From the NCBI RefSeq assembly GCF_013415125.1, contig NZ_JACCDE010000032.1, positions 1 through 63,352 of the forward strand: a DNA stretch of 63,352 bases, written 5' to 3'. Position 1 is the stretch's first letter; each line of letters opens with the position of its first letter. The position numbers were made by a program, and so were the translations under genes. Below the pieces are notes generated by a model. The model did not search any database. It was given only the letters and a program-made list of their open reading frames with translations, and had not been told where the DNA came from. Below, one piece after another: positions 53,296 to 62,351 of the stretch. This DNA comes from Vreelandella glaciei (GTDB taxonomy: Bacteria; Pseudomonadota; Gammaproteobacteria; Pseudomonadales; Halomonadaceae).

Positions 53296-54180
53296 ATGAC
53301 GACGATCACCCTAGAAAATGCCCAGCTGCGCTTAGTAGTAAACCCGGAAGTGGGAGGCTCAGTAGTACGTTTTGATGCATTGACGCAGGCAGGAGTCGTG
53401 GCGCTTATGCGCCCAGGTAGCATTGATGAACGAGATCCGAATCAACTGGCGATGTACCCATTGATACCGTGGTCAAACCGGATTGCGAAGGGTGGCTTTG
53501 AGTGGCGTGGGCAATATTATCCCCTTGTGAAAAACCTTGAGAATGAGCCGTTGCCCATTCATGGCGATGGCTGGCAGCGTTCTTGGCAGGTCGTATCACA
53601 AAGTGCGCACACACTGCAGCTTGAACTGCGTTCTAATGAACAGCCTCCTTTTGATTACCACGCTGAGTTGAGCTATTGCCTGATAGATCGCCGGTTGGAA
53701 GTAGCCCTTAGCGTGACGCATTTAGGCGACCAACCTGCACCTTATGGCTTGGGCCTCCATCCTTGGTTTCCCCGCACTGGCGATACTCGGATTACAGCGC
53801 TAGCGGAAGGCGTTTGGGAGGTTGATAAAGCGCAACTGCCACGTGAATGGCACCGCCTGACACCGGAGTCCACCTGGAACTTCAGTAATGGGAAAGAGCT
53901 ACCCGAACGCTTAATCGACAACCTCTTTACCGGTTGGAAAGGCCAAGCACGAATAGAATGGCCAGCTCGCGGTGTGGAACTTGAGCTCACTACTGTACCC
54001 ACCATGTTCCGTTATCTGGTTTTCTCTCCCCATGAGCAAGCGGATTTTTTCTGTTTCGAGCCCGTAAGCCATGTGGTGGATGCCCACCATAGCGTCTCAC
54101 CTTTAACCCAGGGGTTAGTTGAACTGGCCTCTGACCAGGCAACCTCAATGACGTGTCAGTTTAGCTATCAAACGACTTAG
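53296..54180 (+). CDS. aldose 1-epimerase (GalM-like)
   Basis: A 294-residue mutarotase-family protein. YPLIPWSNRIAKGGFEWRGQYYPL, PIHGDGWQRSWQV (catalytic His), and GLGLHPWFPR are the usual core, and a C-terminal FCFEPVSHVVDAHH carries the catalytic Glu. It interconverts sugar anomers and would supply the right anomer of xylose to XylB. Last intact gene of the xylose operon. Confidence 0.85.
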   Translation: MTTITLENAQLRLVVNPEVGGSVVRFDALTQAGVVALMRPGSIDERDPNQLAMYPLIPWSNRIAKGGFEWRGQYYPLVKNLENEPLPIHGDGWQRSWQVVSQSAHTLQLELRSNEQPPFDYHAELSYCLIDRRLEVALSVTHLGDQPAPYGLGLHPWFPRTGDTRITALAEGVWEVDKAQLPREWHRLTPESTWNFSNGKELPERLIDNLFTGWKGQARIEWPARGVELELTTVPTMFRYLVFSPHEQADFFCFEPVSHVVDAHHSVSPLTQGLVELASDQATSMTCQFSYQTT

Positions 54181-54190
54181 TAGCCTATAG

Positions 54191-54367
54191 GCCTCTTTTA
54201 ACTCCGATAGCGCAGGCACTGGTATCAATGTGGCGTTGATGCTGCTGGGCTGCGCGATTGGTGCTTACGCCTTCTATGCGATCAGTGCCATTGCCCCTGT
54301 CTTCTTTGTTATCTACTTCGTCAAAGAGACGTGCGGGAAAGAGCTTGAAGAAATGGCTTATGAGTAA
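54191..54367 (+). pseudogene. C-terminal remnant of an MFS sugar transporter
   Basis: The frame 54191-54367 encodes about 58 residues with the last membrane helices and tail of a sugar-porter MFS protein (ALMLLGCAIGAYAFYAIS, then FFVIYFVKETCGKELEEM). A stop codon lies directly upstream in frame and no start or earlier part of the transporter is present; the epimerase gene abuts it. It looks like the 3' scrap of a xylose/sugar symporter deleted when the operon was rearranged. Confidence 0.7.
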
Positions 54368-54379
54368 GTCGTTATATTG

Positions 54380-54403
54380 CCCCGATTGCCTGATCAATCG
54401 GGG
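54380..54403 (+). terminator. terminator-like hairpin after xylose operon
   Basis: CCCCGATTG (54380-54388) and CAATCGGGG (54395-54403) form a perfect 9-bp stem with a 6-base loop, followed by a mixed stretch ending CTATTTT. Nothing else was recognised in the AT-rich 54404-54640. Confidence 0.6.
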
Positions 54404-54652
54404 ATCATGTGCCTATTTTAAACAGTATAAGGCTAGTTTTTATTAATAAAATCAAAAGGTTAGTTTCTGTTTTAAACATATAAGAAGTTGTTTAATAATG
54501 GTTTTTATTTACTGATGCTATGAGGTGGCATGGTGGCTGCAGTGGATGGGTTGAGAGCGTAACAGGAAGGACGACCTGTCGCTCTTACATGTTAAACCCA
54601 GTGCGATGCTCGCACAGATGTTTAAGTAGCAACGTTTGATAGGAGCAGTATC

Positions 54653-54949
54653 ATGATGAAGACGGAATCTCTCAAGAAACTTGGCATCCTAGGTGTATCA
54701 TTTGGCCTGATGGCCAGCCCACTTGCTTTTGCGCAAGTGGATAGCAGCGACGAGTACGAACCGACCCCGCAGGAAGAAACGACGCAGGATGATCAAGGCA
54801 CCTACAACAGCTACGACACTGAGCAAGATAAAGGTTCGGATGTAGGTACTGAGTACGAAGAGGAAGAGCAAGAATTCACTTATGAAGAAGAGGAAGAGGA
54901 GCAAGAAGTACCCGCCACCGATGAAGAGGAGGATGATTCCGGGTGGTAA
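54653..54949 (+). CDS. small highly acidic exported protein
   Basis: A 98-residue protein with a signal peptide (MKTESLKKLGILGVSFGLMASPLAFAQ) and a mature part of about 70 residues that is nearly half Asp/Glu, with repeated EEEEQE and EDD runs, few hydrophobic residues and several Tyr/Gln/Thr. No domain is recognised; the mature chain is predicted to be disordered. It has its own ribosome site (AGGAG) and a clear terminator, so it is a single-gene unit. Such chains fit a periplasmic ion buffer or halophile surface protein, but no function can be assigned. Confidence 0.7.
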   Translation: MMKTESLKKLGILGVSFGLMASPLAFAQVDSSDEYEPTPQEETTQDDQGTYNSYDTEQDKGSDVGTEYEEEEQEFTYEEEEEEQEVPATDEEEDDSGW

Positions 54950-54998
54950 TTGCAACTTTTTAAGGACTAACTTTTCTCGGACTCATGGATGAGCCAAC

Positions 54999-55025
54999 AG
55001 ATGCCCCGCCAACTGCGGGGCATCT
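54999..55025 (+). terminator. strong hairpin terminator
   Basis: AGATGCCCCGC (54999-55009) and GCGGGGCATCT (55015-55025) pair perfectly over 11 bp with a 5-base loop. A short T-containing stretch follows. It ends the acidic-protein transcript. Confidence 0.75.
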
Positions 55026-55136
55026 TTGTGTGTGGCCGTTAACACTATCAACCAAAGCGGACGATATAATTTCACGCTAAAGTGTTAAGCACCTTTATGC
55101 TTAACCATTGACTACGGTACCCACAAGGATGACTCA

Positions 55137-56261
55137 ATGCCGCTGAAATGGACGCCCCTAAAGTGGACAGAAAAGCCCCAACTGCCCAAGGCTGATGGCC
55201 GTATAGCAGCGATTGACCTTGCCCGTGGTATCGCCATCGGCTTGATGATTATTAGCCACTCGGTCAGTGGGTTAGTGGGTATTCGCAATGTGCCTGATTG
55301 GGGCATGGTGCCGATTCATTTGCTGACTAAATTCTCCTCTTCGCTGTTTATTGTGGTATTTGGCATTGCCCTGGCGGTGGCGTTTCTTTCCCACACTCAA
55401 AGCGATGACTGGCCTAAGCGTCGGTTAAAGCTATGGCTGCGCGCTGTAGAGGTGTGGTTCTGGTATAAAGCACTCCTTGTCATTGAGATGCTGCCGTTCT
55501 ACTCGCCCAGCGAGATCGTCGATGCTTTGCTGTATGGCCGTTTTGCCATTTGGGTCGAAATCTTGGGTTTCTACGCTATCGCGCTGTTATGGGTACCGCT
55601 GATGCTGCCGCTATGGGCGCGGGCGCCGCTGTGGAGCCGCCTAGCTACGATTGGTGCGTTAACAGCACTCACTATTTGGCTGCAAAGCCTTACGTTTGGT
55701 GGCAACGATATTCTGAAAGCGCTGCTGGTTGATCACGAAGACCACTACACCTGGGGGCAGATTAGCCGTGCCCCGATGATTTTAATCGGGCTTCTTATCG
55801 GGGAAGCGCTACTTCGCTGCTATTTTGAGCCGACCACTCGCCGTCGCTTAGTGCTCACATTGCTAGGGGCGGGCGCGCTAATGGTGGCAGGATTTTACGC
55901 GTTGGCTTTTGCCAACGGCGATGTGCACGCGGCGATGCTCGCCGTTGCCAACAATGTCGGTAAGCATCCGCCAGGGCTTGAGTTTATGCTGTTTAGCTTA
56001 GGCGGTGCGCTAGTGCTGTTAGCCCTAGCGTTAGCCGGGGGCGCCAAAGCTGCCAAGGCACTTTTGCCGCTGACGATGGTCGGTTCAGATGCCCTTAAAG
56101 CGTTTATTTTCCATATTGTGATGATCTTCTTGGTGCTGCGCTTTTTGTGGGAAGGCGAGGGGATGTATAGCTATCCACAGGCACTGGGCGTGGGCGGGCT
56201 GTTGATACTTGGCGCCGCGGCGTGGATTTGGGTGACCCGCTGGATGGCGAATCACCGTTAA
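55137..56261 (+). CDS. membrane acyltransferase-like protein (DUF1624/YeiB type)
   Basis: A 374-residue membrane protein with about ten hydrophobic segments. It starts RIAAIDLARGIAIGLMIISHSVSGLVG, the Arg-His arrangement of the heparan-alpha-glucosaminide N-acetyltransferase (HGSNAT)/YeiB superfamily, and has FSSSLFIVVFGIALAVAFL next. It probably moves an acyl group across the inner membrane to an envelope substrate. It overlaps nothing and precedes a beta-lactamase-like gene by 29 bp. Confidence 0.75.
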   Translation: MPLKWTPLKWTEKPQLPKADGRIAAIDLARGIAIGLMIISHSVSGLVGIRNVPDWGMVPIHLLTKFSSSLFIVVFGIALAVAFLSHTQSDDWPKRRLKLWLRAVEVWFWYKALLVIEMLPFYSPSEIVDALLYGRFAIWVEILGFYAIALLWVPLMLPLWARAPLWSRLATIGALTALTIWLQSLTFGGNDILKALLVDHEDHYTWGQISRAPMILIGLLIGEALLRCYFEPTTRRRLVLTLLGAGALMVAGFYALAFANGDVHAAMLAVANNVGKHPPGLEFMLFSLGGALVLLALALAGGAKAAKALLPLTMVGSDALKAFIFHIVMIFLVLRFLWEGEGMYSYPQALGVGGLLILGAAAWIWVTRWMANHR

Positions 56262-56290
56262 CCGCGATAAATACTTCTGGAGCTTACGAT

Positions 56291-57403
56291 TTGCGACACT
56301 GGATTCAATGCGGGCTAGTGGCCGTAGTGCTGCTGATTGCGCTACCCGTGCATGCCGATGGATACGAGACTAATTGGTATTATGAAGTCGATAAAAAGAG
56401 CGCCTGGCAGGGTGATTTAACCTCTCGCTTGAAGGCTATCGAAGGTGTGTTTGAGGGCGAACTCGGCGTTTATGTACAAAACCTCCTCAGTGGTGAAGTA
56501 TTTTCTTGGCGTGCCGATGCCCCTTGGTATTTAGCCTCGCTGATTAAAATACCGGTGGCAGCACAGGTGCTGGCCGAACGACAGGCGGGCACGCTGACGC
56601 TGGATGAGCGGCTAACGCTTGCCCAAAGTGACTTTGTCGATGGCGCGGGCCCCACCAACTGGCATGATCCCGGCACGCCTATCTCTATTCGTTACTTGCT
56701 GGAGCAGATGATTACCGTCAGCGACAACACCGCCACTGATATGCTGATTGACCGAGTGGGGCTGGCGGAGGTTAACGAACGCGCCCGTGCGATGATCGCC
56801 GAAAGTGGTGGCAACCCCGATGAGCTCGGCCCTATCACAACGTTGGTCGGCGTTCGCCAAGGGGTTTACGGCGAGCTCCACCCGGATGCGCGCGCGCTTG
56901 GCGGAATGGATTTTATCGCTCTGCGCCAGCATGCGGTAAGCCAGCGTGCCCAGGCGTTGGCCCGCGCGCTAGGCGTTCGCACAGAATCCTTTACCCAGCC
57001 CGATTACGACCAGGCGTTTGATGCCTACGAAGCCACCGGCGGAAACGTGGGCACCTTACGCGCTTTTGGCGACCTTCTAGCTAGCCTGCACGGCGGCACA
57101 GATGACTTAAGCGCCGAGCAGCGGCAAACGCTGTTAGCGGTGATGCAGCGAACCAGTTCTGGCAAGCGGCGTCTTAAAGCGGGCCTGGGGGAAGGCATAA
57201 ACTTTGCCCATAAAACCGGCACTCAGCAGCGGCGCAGTTGCGATGCCGGTATTGCCAAGCGTGCCAACGTTGAGACAACCACCCAAGGGCCGTGGGTGAT
57301 CGTTAGCTGTGCACGCGGGCCAGCGGCGGTAAGCGCTCACGAACGCGCCTTGGCCAGTGTCGGTGAAGCGTTGCGTTATAGCGGAGCCCTGGGTAAGCCG
57401 TGA
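56291..57403 (+). CDS. class A beta-lactamase-like serine hydrolase
   Basis: A 370-residue exported protein of the class A beta-lactamase fold with a signal peptide (MRHWIQCGLVAVVLLIALPVHA). The active-site Ser is in SLIKIP (SxxK), then VSDNTA (SDN) and AHKTGTQQ (KTG). The usual omega-loop ExxLN is not obvious; the region after ITTLVGVRQG is expanded to about 80 residues, so beta-lactam hydrolysis is doubtful. The TTG start at 56291 is 8 bases after CTGGAG, and it fits the signal peptide; longer in-frame starts lie in the previous gene. It may act on cell-wall peptides or esters. Confidence 0.72.
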   Translation: MRHWIQCGLVAVVLLIALPVHADGYETNWYYEVDKKSAWQGDLTSRLKAIEGVFEGELGVYVQNLLSGEVFSWRADAPWYLASLIKIPVAAQVLAERQAGTLTLDERLTLAQSDFVDGAGPTNWHDPGTPISIRYLLEQMITVSDNTATDMLIDRVGLAEVNERARAMIAESGGNPDELGPITTLVGVRQGVYGELHPDARALGGMDFIALRQHAVSQRAQALARALGVRTESFTQPDYDQAFDAYEATGGNVGTLRAFGDLLASLHGGTDDLSAEQRQTLLAVMQRTSSGKRRLKAGLGEGINFAHKTGTQQRRSCDAGIAKRANVETTTQGPWVIVSCARGPAAVSAHERALASVGEALRYSGALGKP

Positions 57404-57454
57404 TAAACTACCGCCCCGAATGATTCTCAGAACCTACTTAGTCAGGAGCAACTT

Positions 57455-57733
57455 ATGACACAAGCCAGCGCCCGCCACATTCTAGTCAGCAGCGAAGAGC
57501 AGTGCCTAGCACTCAAGAAAGAGATCGAAAACGGCCGCGACTTTGCTGAAGTCGCCAAAGAGCACTCCAGCTGCCCCTCCAGCCGCCAAGGCGGCGACCT
57601 CGGCAGCTTTGGCCCCGGCCAAATGGTGCCTGAGTTTGATAAGGTCGTCTTCAATGACGAGGTCGGCCAAGTGCACGGCCCGGTGAAAACCCAGTTTGGT
57701 TATCACCTGCTAGAAGTCACTAGCCGCACTTAA
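57455..57733 (+). CDS. ppiC: parvulin peptidyl-prolyl isomerase
   Basis: A 92-residue single-domain parvulin like E. coli Ppi[52 protein letters not shown], and [11 protein letters not shown]. Catalytic His and Cys/Asp positions of the family are present (HILV; SCPS; GYH). It speeds cis/trans turnover of prolyl bonds in the cytoplasm. Single gene with its own AGGAG. Confidence 0.92.
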   Translation: MTQASARHILVSSEEQCLALKKEIENGRDFAEVAKEHSSCPSSRQGGDLGSFGPGQMVPEFDKVVFNDEVGQVHGPVKTQFGYHLLEVTSRT

Positions 57734-57782
57734 CTTTTCCTAACCAAACGCTCTTAATTGCGCCTAAAAGGCCGTCAAGCAT

Positions 57783-57800
57783 CGCGGTTGAACAACCGCG
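57783..57800 (+). repeat. hairpin before the ABC exporter operon
   Basis: CGCGGTT (57783-57789) and AACCGCG (57794-57800) form a 7-bp stem with a 4-base loop, ending 5 bp before the GAGGAG of the next gene. It may be the ppiC transcript end or limit translation of the ABC gene. Confidence 0.4.
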
Positions 57801-57816
57801 GTGTGAGGAGTACGCC

Positions 57817-58752
57817 TTGAACGACCCGATTATTACCATTAAAGGCCTGAACAAAACCTACGAGGGTGGCTTTCAGGCGTTAACTCATATTGATTTAACG
57901 ATTCAGCGCGGTGAAATCTTTGCGCTGCTTGGCCCCAACGGGGCAGGCAAAACCACACTGATTAGCGTGGTGTGTGGTTTGGTCAATCCCACCGCTGGCA
58001 ATGTCATGGTCGATGGGTTCGATAATATTACCCACTACCGCCAGGCCCGCGAGCGCATTGGGCTAGTGCCCCAAGAACTGACCAACGAGGCGTTTGAAAC
58101 CGTCTGGAACACCGTCAGTTTCAGCCGCGGTTTGTTTGGCAAAGCGCCTAATCCTGCGCATATCGAAAAAGTGCTCAAGTCGCTGGCGCTCTGGGATAAG
58201 CGCAACAACCGGCTCATGACGCTTTCGGGCGGCATGAAGCGCCGCGTGCTGATCGCCAAAGCGCTCTCCCATGAGCCGCGCATTCTGTTTCTGGATGAGC
58301 CAACCGCCGGTGTCGATGTCGAGCTGCGCCGCGAGATGTGGGAGGTAGTGCGCCAACTGCGTGATAACGGTGTGACGATCATACTGACTACCCACTACAT
58401 CGAAGAAGCCGAGGAGATGGCTGACCGCATCGGCGTCATTAATCGTGGTGAGCTGGTGCTGGTGGAAGAGAAAGCTGCGTTAATGAGTAAGTTGGGCAGC
58501 AAGCAGCTAACACTGAACTTACACAGCCCGCTGACAGAGATACCTGCGAACCTACAACGCTTTGAGCTGAGCTTAGCTGCTGAAGGGTTTGAATTGATCT
58601 ATACCTACGATGGCAGCCAGGAAGAGGACGGTCACGCGATATCCGAGTTTTTAACTGCGCTGGAGCGGGAAGGGGTCACCTTTAAAGATCTCAATACTCG
58701 GCAAAGCTCGCTTGAAGATATTTTTGTCGATTTGGTTAAGGAGCGTGCATGA
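57817..58752 (+). CDS. yadG: ABC exporter ATPase, YadG-like
   Basis: A 311-residue ATP-binding subunit of the YadG/CcmA type: Walker [10 protein letters not shown], signature [15 protein letters not shown], Walker [13 protein letters not shown], His-switch [11 protein letters not shown], and a C-terminal regulatory extension (about 220-311). It starts with TTG at 57817, 5 bases after GAGGAG. Its stop overlaps the start of the permease gene (ATGA at 58749). It probably exports a lipid or drug-like compound; the substrate is unknown. Confidence 0.88.
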   Translation: MNDPIITIKGLNKTYEGGFQALTHIDLTIQRGEIFALLGPNGAGKTTLISVVCGLVNPTAGNVMVDGFDNITHYRQARERIGLVPQELTNEAFETVWNTVSFSRGLFGKAPNPAHIEKVLKSLALWDKRNNRLMTLSGGMKRRVLIAKALSHEPRILFLDEPTAGVDVELRREMWEVVRQLRDNGVTIILTTHYIEEAEEMADRIGVINRGELVLVEEKAALMSKLGSKQLTLNLHSPLTEIPANLQRFELSLAAEGFELIYTYDGSQEEDGHAISEFLTALEREGVTFKDLNTRQSSLEDIFVDLVKERA

Positions 58753-59510
58753 ACCTTCATCCCGTTCGCGCCATCTATATGGCCGAAATGGCCCGTACGC
58801 GCCGCACGTTACTGCAAAGCATTGTCTCGCCCGTCATCTCCACATCGCTCTATTTTGTGGTGTTCGGCGCGGCGATCGGCTCGCGTATCAGTGAGGTCAA
58901 TGGGGTTAGCTACGGCGCCTTTATCGTGCCGGGTCTGATTATGCTAATGCTGCTGACACAAAGCGTTTCCAACGCCTCCTTCGGTATCTTTTTCCCGAAG
59001 TTTTCCGGCAGCATTTATGAGCTGCTTTCAGCGCCTATTTCGCATTTAGAGATAGTGATTGGCTACGTGGGCGCGGCAGCTTCGAAATCGATACTGCTGG
59101 GGCTGATTATCCTGGCGACCTCAAACTTCTTTGTACCGCTGGAGATTGCTCATCCCTTTTGGATGCTCTTCTTCCTGGTACTAACGGCGGTCACCTTTAG
59201 CCTGCTCGGCTTTATCATTGGTATATGGGCGGATGGCTTTGACCGGCTACAGCTGGTGCCGCTGTTGGTGATCACGCCGCTGACCTTTTTGGGCGGCAGC
59301 TTCTACTCTATCGATATGCTGCCGCCGTTTTGGCAAACCATCACCTTGGCTAATCCCGTGGTGTACCTAGTGAGCGGCTTTCGCTGGAGCTTTTACGGTA
59401 TTAGCGATGTTAGCCTAGCGGCAAGCGTGGGCATGATCACCCTGTTTCTGGTCGCTTGCCTGGGTACTATTGGCTGGATTTTCCGCACCGGATATCGCCT
59501 TAAACCCTGA
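58749..59510 (+). CDS. yadH: ABC-2 exporter permease, YadH-like
   Basis: A 253-residue ABC-2 permease with six hydrophobic segments: [30 protein letters not shown] at the start, [54 protein letters not shown] near the end. It dimerises and pairs with the overlapping yadG product. Confidence 0.88.
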   Translation: MNLHPVRAIYMAEMARTRRTLLQSIVSPVISTSLYFVVFGAAIGSRISEVNGVSYGAFIVPGLIMLMLLTQSVSNASFGIFFPKFSGSIYELLSAPISHLEIVIGYVGAAASKSILLGLIILATSNFFVPLEIAHPFWMLFFLVLTAVTFSLLGFIIGIWADGFDRLQLVPLLVITPLTFLGGSFYSIDMLPPFWQTITLANPVVYLVSGFRWSFYGISDVSLAASVGMITLFLVACLGTIGWIFRTGYRLKP

Positions 59511-59569
59511 TTGCCATCCAGCTTGCTATTCACTCCTCACTCTTCACCATGGAGCGCTAGTAGACCCTT

Positions 59570-60580
59570 ATGCCACTACTGCAAAGTATTGTGCACCGCC
59601 TTGACCCGACGCTAGACGGTGAGCGCCTAACCCTAACCGCTGCGCCCCAAGAACAGGCGGCCCCCAGCGATGACCCGGTAATGACAAGCCTAGTGGGTGC
59701 GCTGAACGACACCTACAACACCAAGCCCAAAGGCTGGGGGCGCTTTGCCGAAGAAGGCGAGCAAGCAGGGCCGCTTGCCATGTGGCTGCGCGACTATTTG
59801 GCGGGTGATAAAAGCTTTGCCGAGCTTTCCGTTGCGCTGGCTGAAAGGCTCGCCAAGCAGCTTCAAGAGCAGCTGTCAGTGAGTGGTTACTTAGTGATTA
59901 GCCATCAGCGCCAGGGCGATACCGAAACGCTGCTGTTTGCCTTGGTGCACCAGCGCGAAGGGATTGGTATTAATTCTGAGCACCACGCCGTGCCTGCCGC
60001 GCAGCTCAACACCAGCCAGCTGACGCTGGCAGCGCGCATCAATCTTACCCAGTGGCAGAGCGATGCGCCGAGTGCGCAGTATGTCTCGTTCCTAAAAGAC
60101 CGCGGCGGCAAAAAACTCGCCGAGGGCTTGGTTGCCTTGCTGGGTATGGAAGAGGGCGTTGATGCCCCGGCGGAAACCCGCACGCTACTAAAAGCGTTTA
60201 GCGACTATGTCGAGAAAGAGGATTTTGATGACGAGGTAAGTCGTGAAAAAACCGACACGTTAGTCGACTACGCCAATGAACAGCTGCGTCGTGGCGAGCC
60301 GATGACCCTGGAAGAGCTTTCCGGATTGGTGAACGAACAGCAGCCCAAAGCGTTTTACGAGCATATCCGCAACGCCGATTACGGGCTCTCGCCGGAAATC
60401 CCCCCTGATAAGCGCACCTTGAGCCAGTTCCGCCGCTTCACCGGGCGTGCGGGCGGCGTATCGATTAGTTTTGACTCCCATCTGCTCGGTTCAAGCATTG
60501 AGTACGACGCTGCCCAGGATCGTTTGATCATTAAGCAAGTGCCCAAGCAGTTGAGAGAGCAACTTACCAAGAAAGATTGA
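59570..60580 (+). CDS. yejK: nucleoid-associated protein YejK
   Basis: A 336-residue YejK/NdpA-family protein, associated with the nucleoid in gammaproteobacteria: LQSIVHRLDPTLDGERLTL, FAEEGEQAGPLAMWLRDYL, ISHQRQGDTETLLFALVHQREGIGIN, FYEHIRNADYGLSPEIPPDKRTLSQFRRFTGRAGGVSISFDSHLLG near the end. The exact role in DNA binding is not settled. A single gene. Confidence 0.88.
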   Translation: MPLLQSIVHRLDPTLDGERLTLTAAPQEQAAPSDDPVMTSLVGALNDTYNTKPKGWGRFAEEGEQAGPLAMWLRDYLAGDKSFAELSVALAERLAKQLQEQLSVSGYLVISHQRQGDTETLLFALVHQREGIGINSEHHAVPAAQLNTSQLTLAARINLTQWQSDAPSAQYVSFLKDRGGKKLAEGLVALLGMEEGVDAPAETRTLLKAFSDYVEKEDFDDEVSREKTDTLVDYANEQLRRGEPMTLEELSGLVNEQQPKAFYEHIRNADYGLSPEIPPDKRTLSQFRRFTGRAGGVSISFDSHLLGSSIEYDAAQDRLIIKQVPKQLREQLTKKD

Positions 60581-60708
60581 GTTAGCCACGCGGCTGTCTC
60601 TCACCAGGAGAGCTCTCTTTTGTTGACGTAGCAAGCGAGAGCATAAAGGGGAGTAGCGCTTGAAAAGTGTCACTGTGCTAGCATTTGAGTAGTGAAATAG
60701 GAGCTTGC

Positions 60709-61671
60709 ATGAGCGAAGCGGATACGTCCCGATCTGCCGACCACGACAGTCCTTGGAAGATGGCGCTGGAAGGGTATTTCCAGGAATTTTTGGATCTGTT
60801 GTTCCCAGACATTCATGAACAAGTGGATTGGTCGAAAGGCTTCAGCTTTCTCGACAACGAGTTACAGCAGATCACGGCGGATGCCAATAGTGGCAGGCGT
60901 TACGCCGATAAGCTGATCAAGGTCTATGCACAGAACGGCAGTGAAACGTGGGTGCTGATCCACGTTGAGGTACAGGGTGAGCCGGAGGAAGCCTTTGCTG
61001 AGCGAATGTATACTTACCAATACCGACTACGTGATCGTTACGGGGTAGATGTGGTGAGCCTGGCGGTGCTGGCCGATACACGCGATAGCTTTAGGCCCAC
61101 TACTTTCCGCTATCAGCGCTGGGGTTGCGAGCTGACCTTTACCTTCCCTACAGCTAAACTGATTGATTGGGAAGCACGCTGGACGGCACTGGAAACCAGC
61201 AACAACGTCTTTGCGCTGGTGGTAATGGCCCAGATACACGCTAAGCGATTGAAGGACGGCGCTACGCGCAAGGATGTCAAGATTGCTCTTATTCGGCTGC
61301 TGTATGAACGGGGCTACAGCCGCGAGCAGATTGTGCGGTTGTTTAATATCATCGACTGGATGCTCCAGCTGCCAAAAGCCTTGGAGTCCGAGTTTGTCCA
61401 GGCGGTCTACGCCATACAGGAGGAAAAGCACATGCCTTACGTCAATACCGTTGAGCGCTTTGAACGTGAAAAAGAGCGTCAAGAAGGTCGCCAAGAAGGT
61501 CGTCATGAAGGCGTGGAAGGTACGCTGCGTAAGCAAATCGCCTTGAAGTTCGGCGAGATGCCCGATTGGGCAGATCAGCGCCTGACGTCGGCTTCAGACG
61601 CACAGCTAGATGAGTGGGTAGTACGGATCCTGACAACAGATAGCTTGGAAACCCTGCTTGATAAGCACTAA
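60709..61671 (+). CDS. Rpn-family recombination-promoting nuclease/transposase-like protein
   Basis: A 320-residue protein of the PD-(D/E)XK Rpn/YhgA-like family. The nuclease core is LINHVEVQGEPEE-like, read here as WVLIHVEVQGEPEEAFAERMYTYQYRL, with upstream ADKLIKVYAQNG as the Asp strand. A helical middle follows, then a charged repeat (EREKERQEGRQEGRHEGVEG) and a C-terminal helical piece of DUF4351 type (LDEWVVRILTTDSLETLL). ATG 60709 follows TAGGAG. Such proteins cut DNA and raise recombination in E. coli; the copy number and mobility here are unknown. Confidence 0.8.
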   Translation: MSEADTSRSADHDSPWKMALEGYFQEFLDLLFPDIHEQVDWSKGFSFLDNELQQITADANSGRRYADKLIKVYAQNGSETWVLIHVEVQGEPEEAFAERMYTYQYRLRDRYGVDVVSLAVLADTRDSFRPTTFRYQRWGCELTFTFPTAKLIDWEARWTALETSNNVFALVVMAQIHAKRLKDGATRKDVKIALIRLLYERGYSREQIVRLFNIIDWMLQLPKALESEFVQAVYAIQEEKHMPYVNTVERFEREKERQEGRQEGRHEGVEGTLRKQIALKFGEMPDWADQRLTSASDAQLDEWVVRILTTDSLETLLDKH

Positions 61672-61704
61672 TCTGCTGATCAAAATTCTCCCACGTATTA
61701 AAGA

Positions 61705-61726
61705 GGGCAGCCCCAAATGGCTGCCC
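61705..61726. terminator. hairpin terminator after Rpn gene
   Basis: GGGCAGCC (61705-61712) and GGCTGCCC (61719-61726) pair perfectly with a 6-base loop; a weak TATGTGTAT stretch follows. Confidence 0.6.
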
Positions 61727-61886
61727 TATGTGTATGAGTCTGATGATGGTTCTTCGATTAGGGATTTTCATCAGCGTATGCCAACAAGCCTTTCTTCACC
61801 TCGTATTGAATAGCTACCAACTGTTCATGGATGCACTTCAAGGATTAGGCATGGTCAGACGTCGGTAACTATCAATGGAGAATTCT

Positions 61887-62351
61887 ATGCTAAATGCCAT
61901 TAGTGATTTTTTTCAGCGCACGCTAGCGCAACCCGAGCAGCGCGATGACCAAACGTTGACGCTGGAGCTCGCCACCGCTGCGCTGCTGTGTGAAATTGTC
62001 CGCGCCGACTACGATACCACCGACGAAGAGCTAGCCAGCCTGCGCAGCATGCTTATTGAGCGCTATAAGCTAAGCGCAAGCGATGTAGAAGAGTTAATGC
62101 TGCTTGCTCAGGCGGAAGTGGATGAAGCCGTTGATCACTACCAGTTCGTTAGCCTGATCAAAGAGCACTATAACTACGACCAGCGCTGTGAGCTGGTGGT
62201 ACAAATGTGGCAACTGGCCTGGGCTGACGGCAATGTTGACCCGCTAGAAGAGCACCGCATTCGCCGCTTGGCGGATTTGCTACATGTCAGCCACAGTGAT
62301 TTTATCCGCACCAAACTGCACGTAGAGGAGCGCAATAACCACGATGCATAA
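61887..62351 (+). CDS. TerB-family protein
   Basis: A 154-residue all-helical TerB-like protein: LELATAALLCEIVRADYDTTDEELASLRSML (acidic helix pair), and VQMWQLAWADGNVDPLEEHRIRRLADLLHVSHSDFIRTKL (the second TerB metal-type motif). The family is linked to tellurite and stress responses, but the function is undefined outside ter operons, and no other ter gene is near. ATG 61887 fits the GGAG 7 bases upstream better than ATG 61875. It overlaps the ExoD gene by 8 bp. Confidence 0.85.
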   Translation: MLNAISDFFQRTLAQPEQRDDQTLTLELATAALLCEIVRADYDTTDEELASLRSMLIERYKLSASDVEELMLLAQAEVDEAVDHYQFVSLIKEHYNYDQRCELVVQMWQLAWADGNVDPLEEHRIRRLADLLHVSHSDFIRTKLHVEERNNHDA

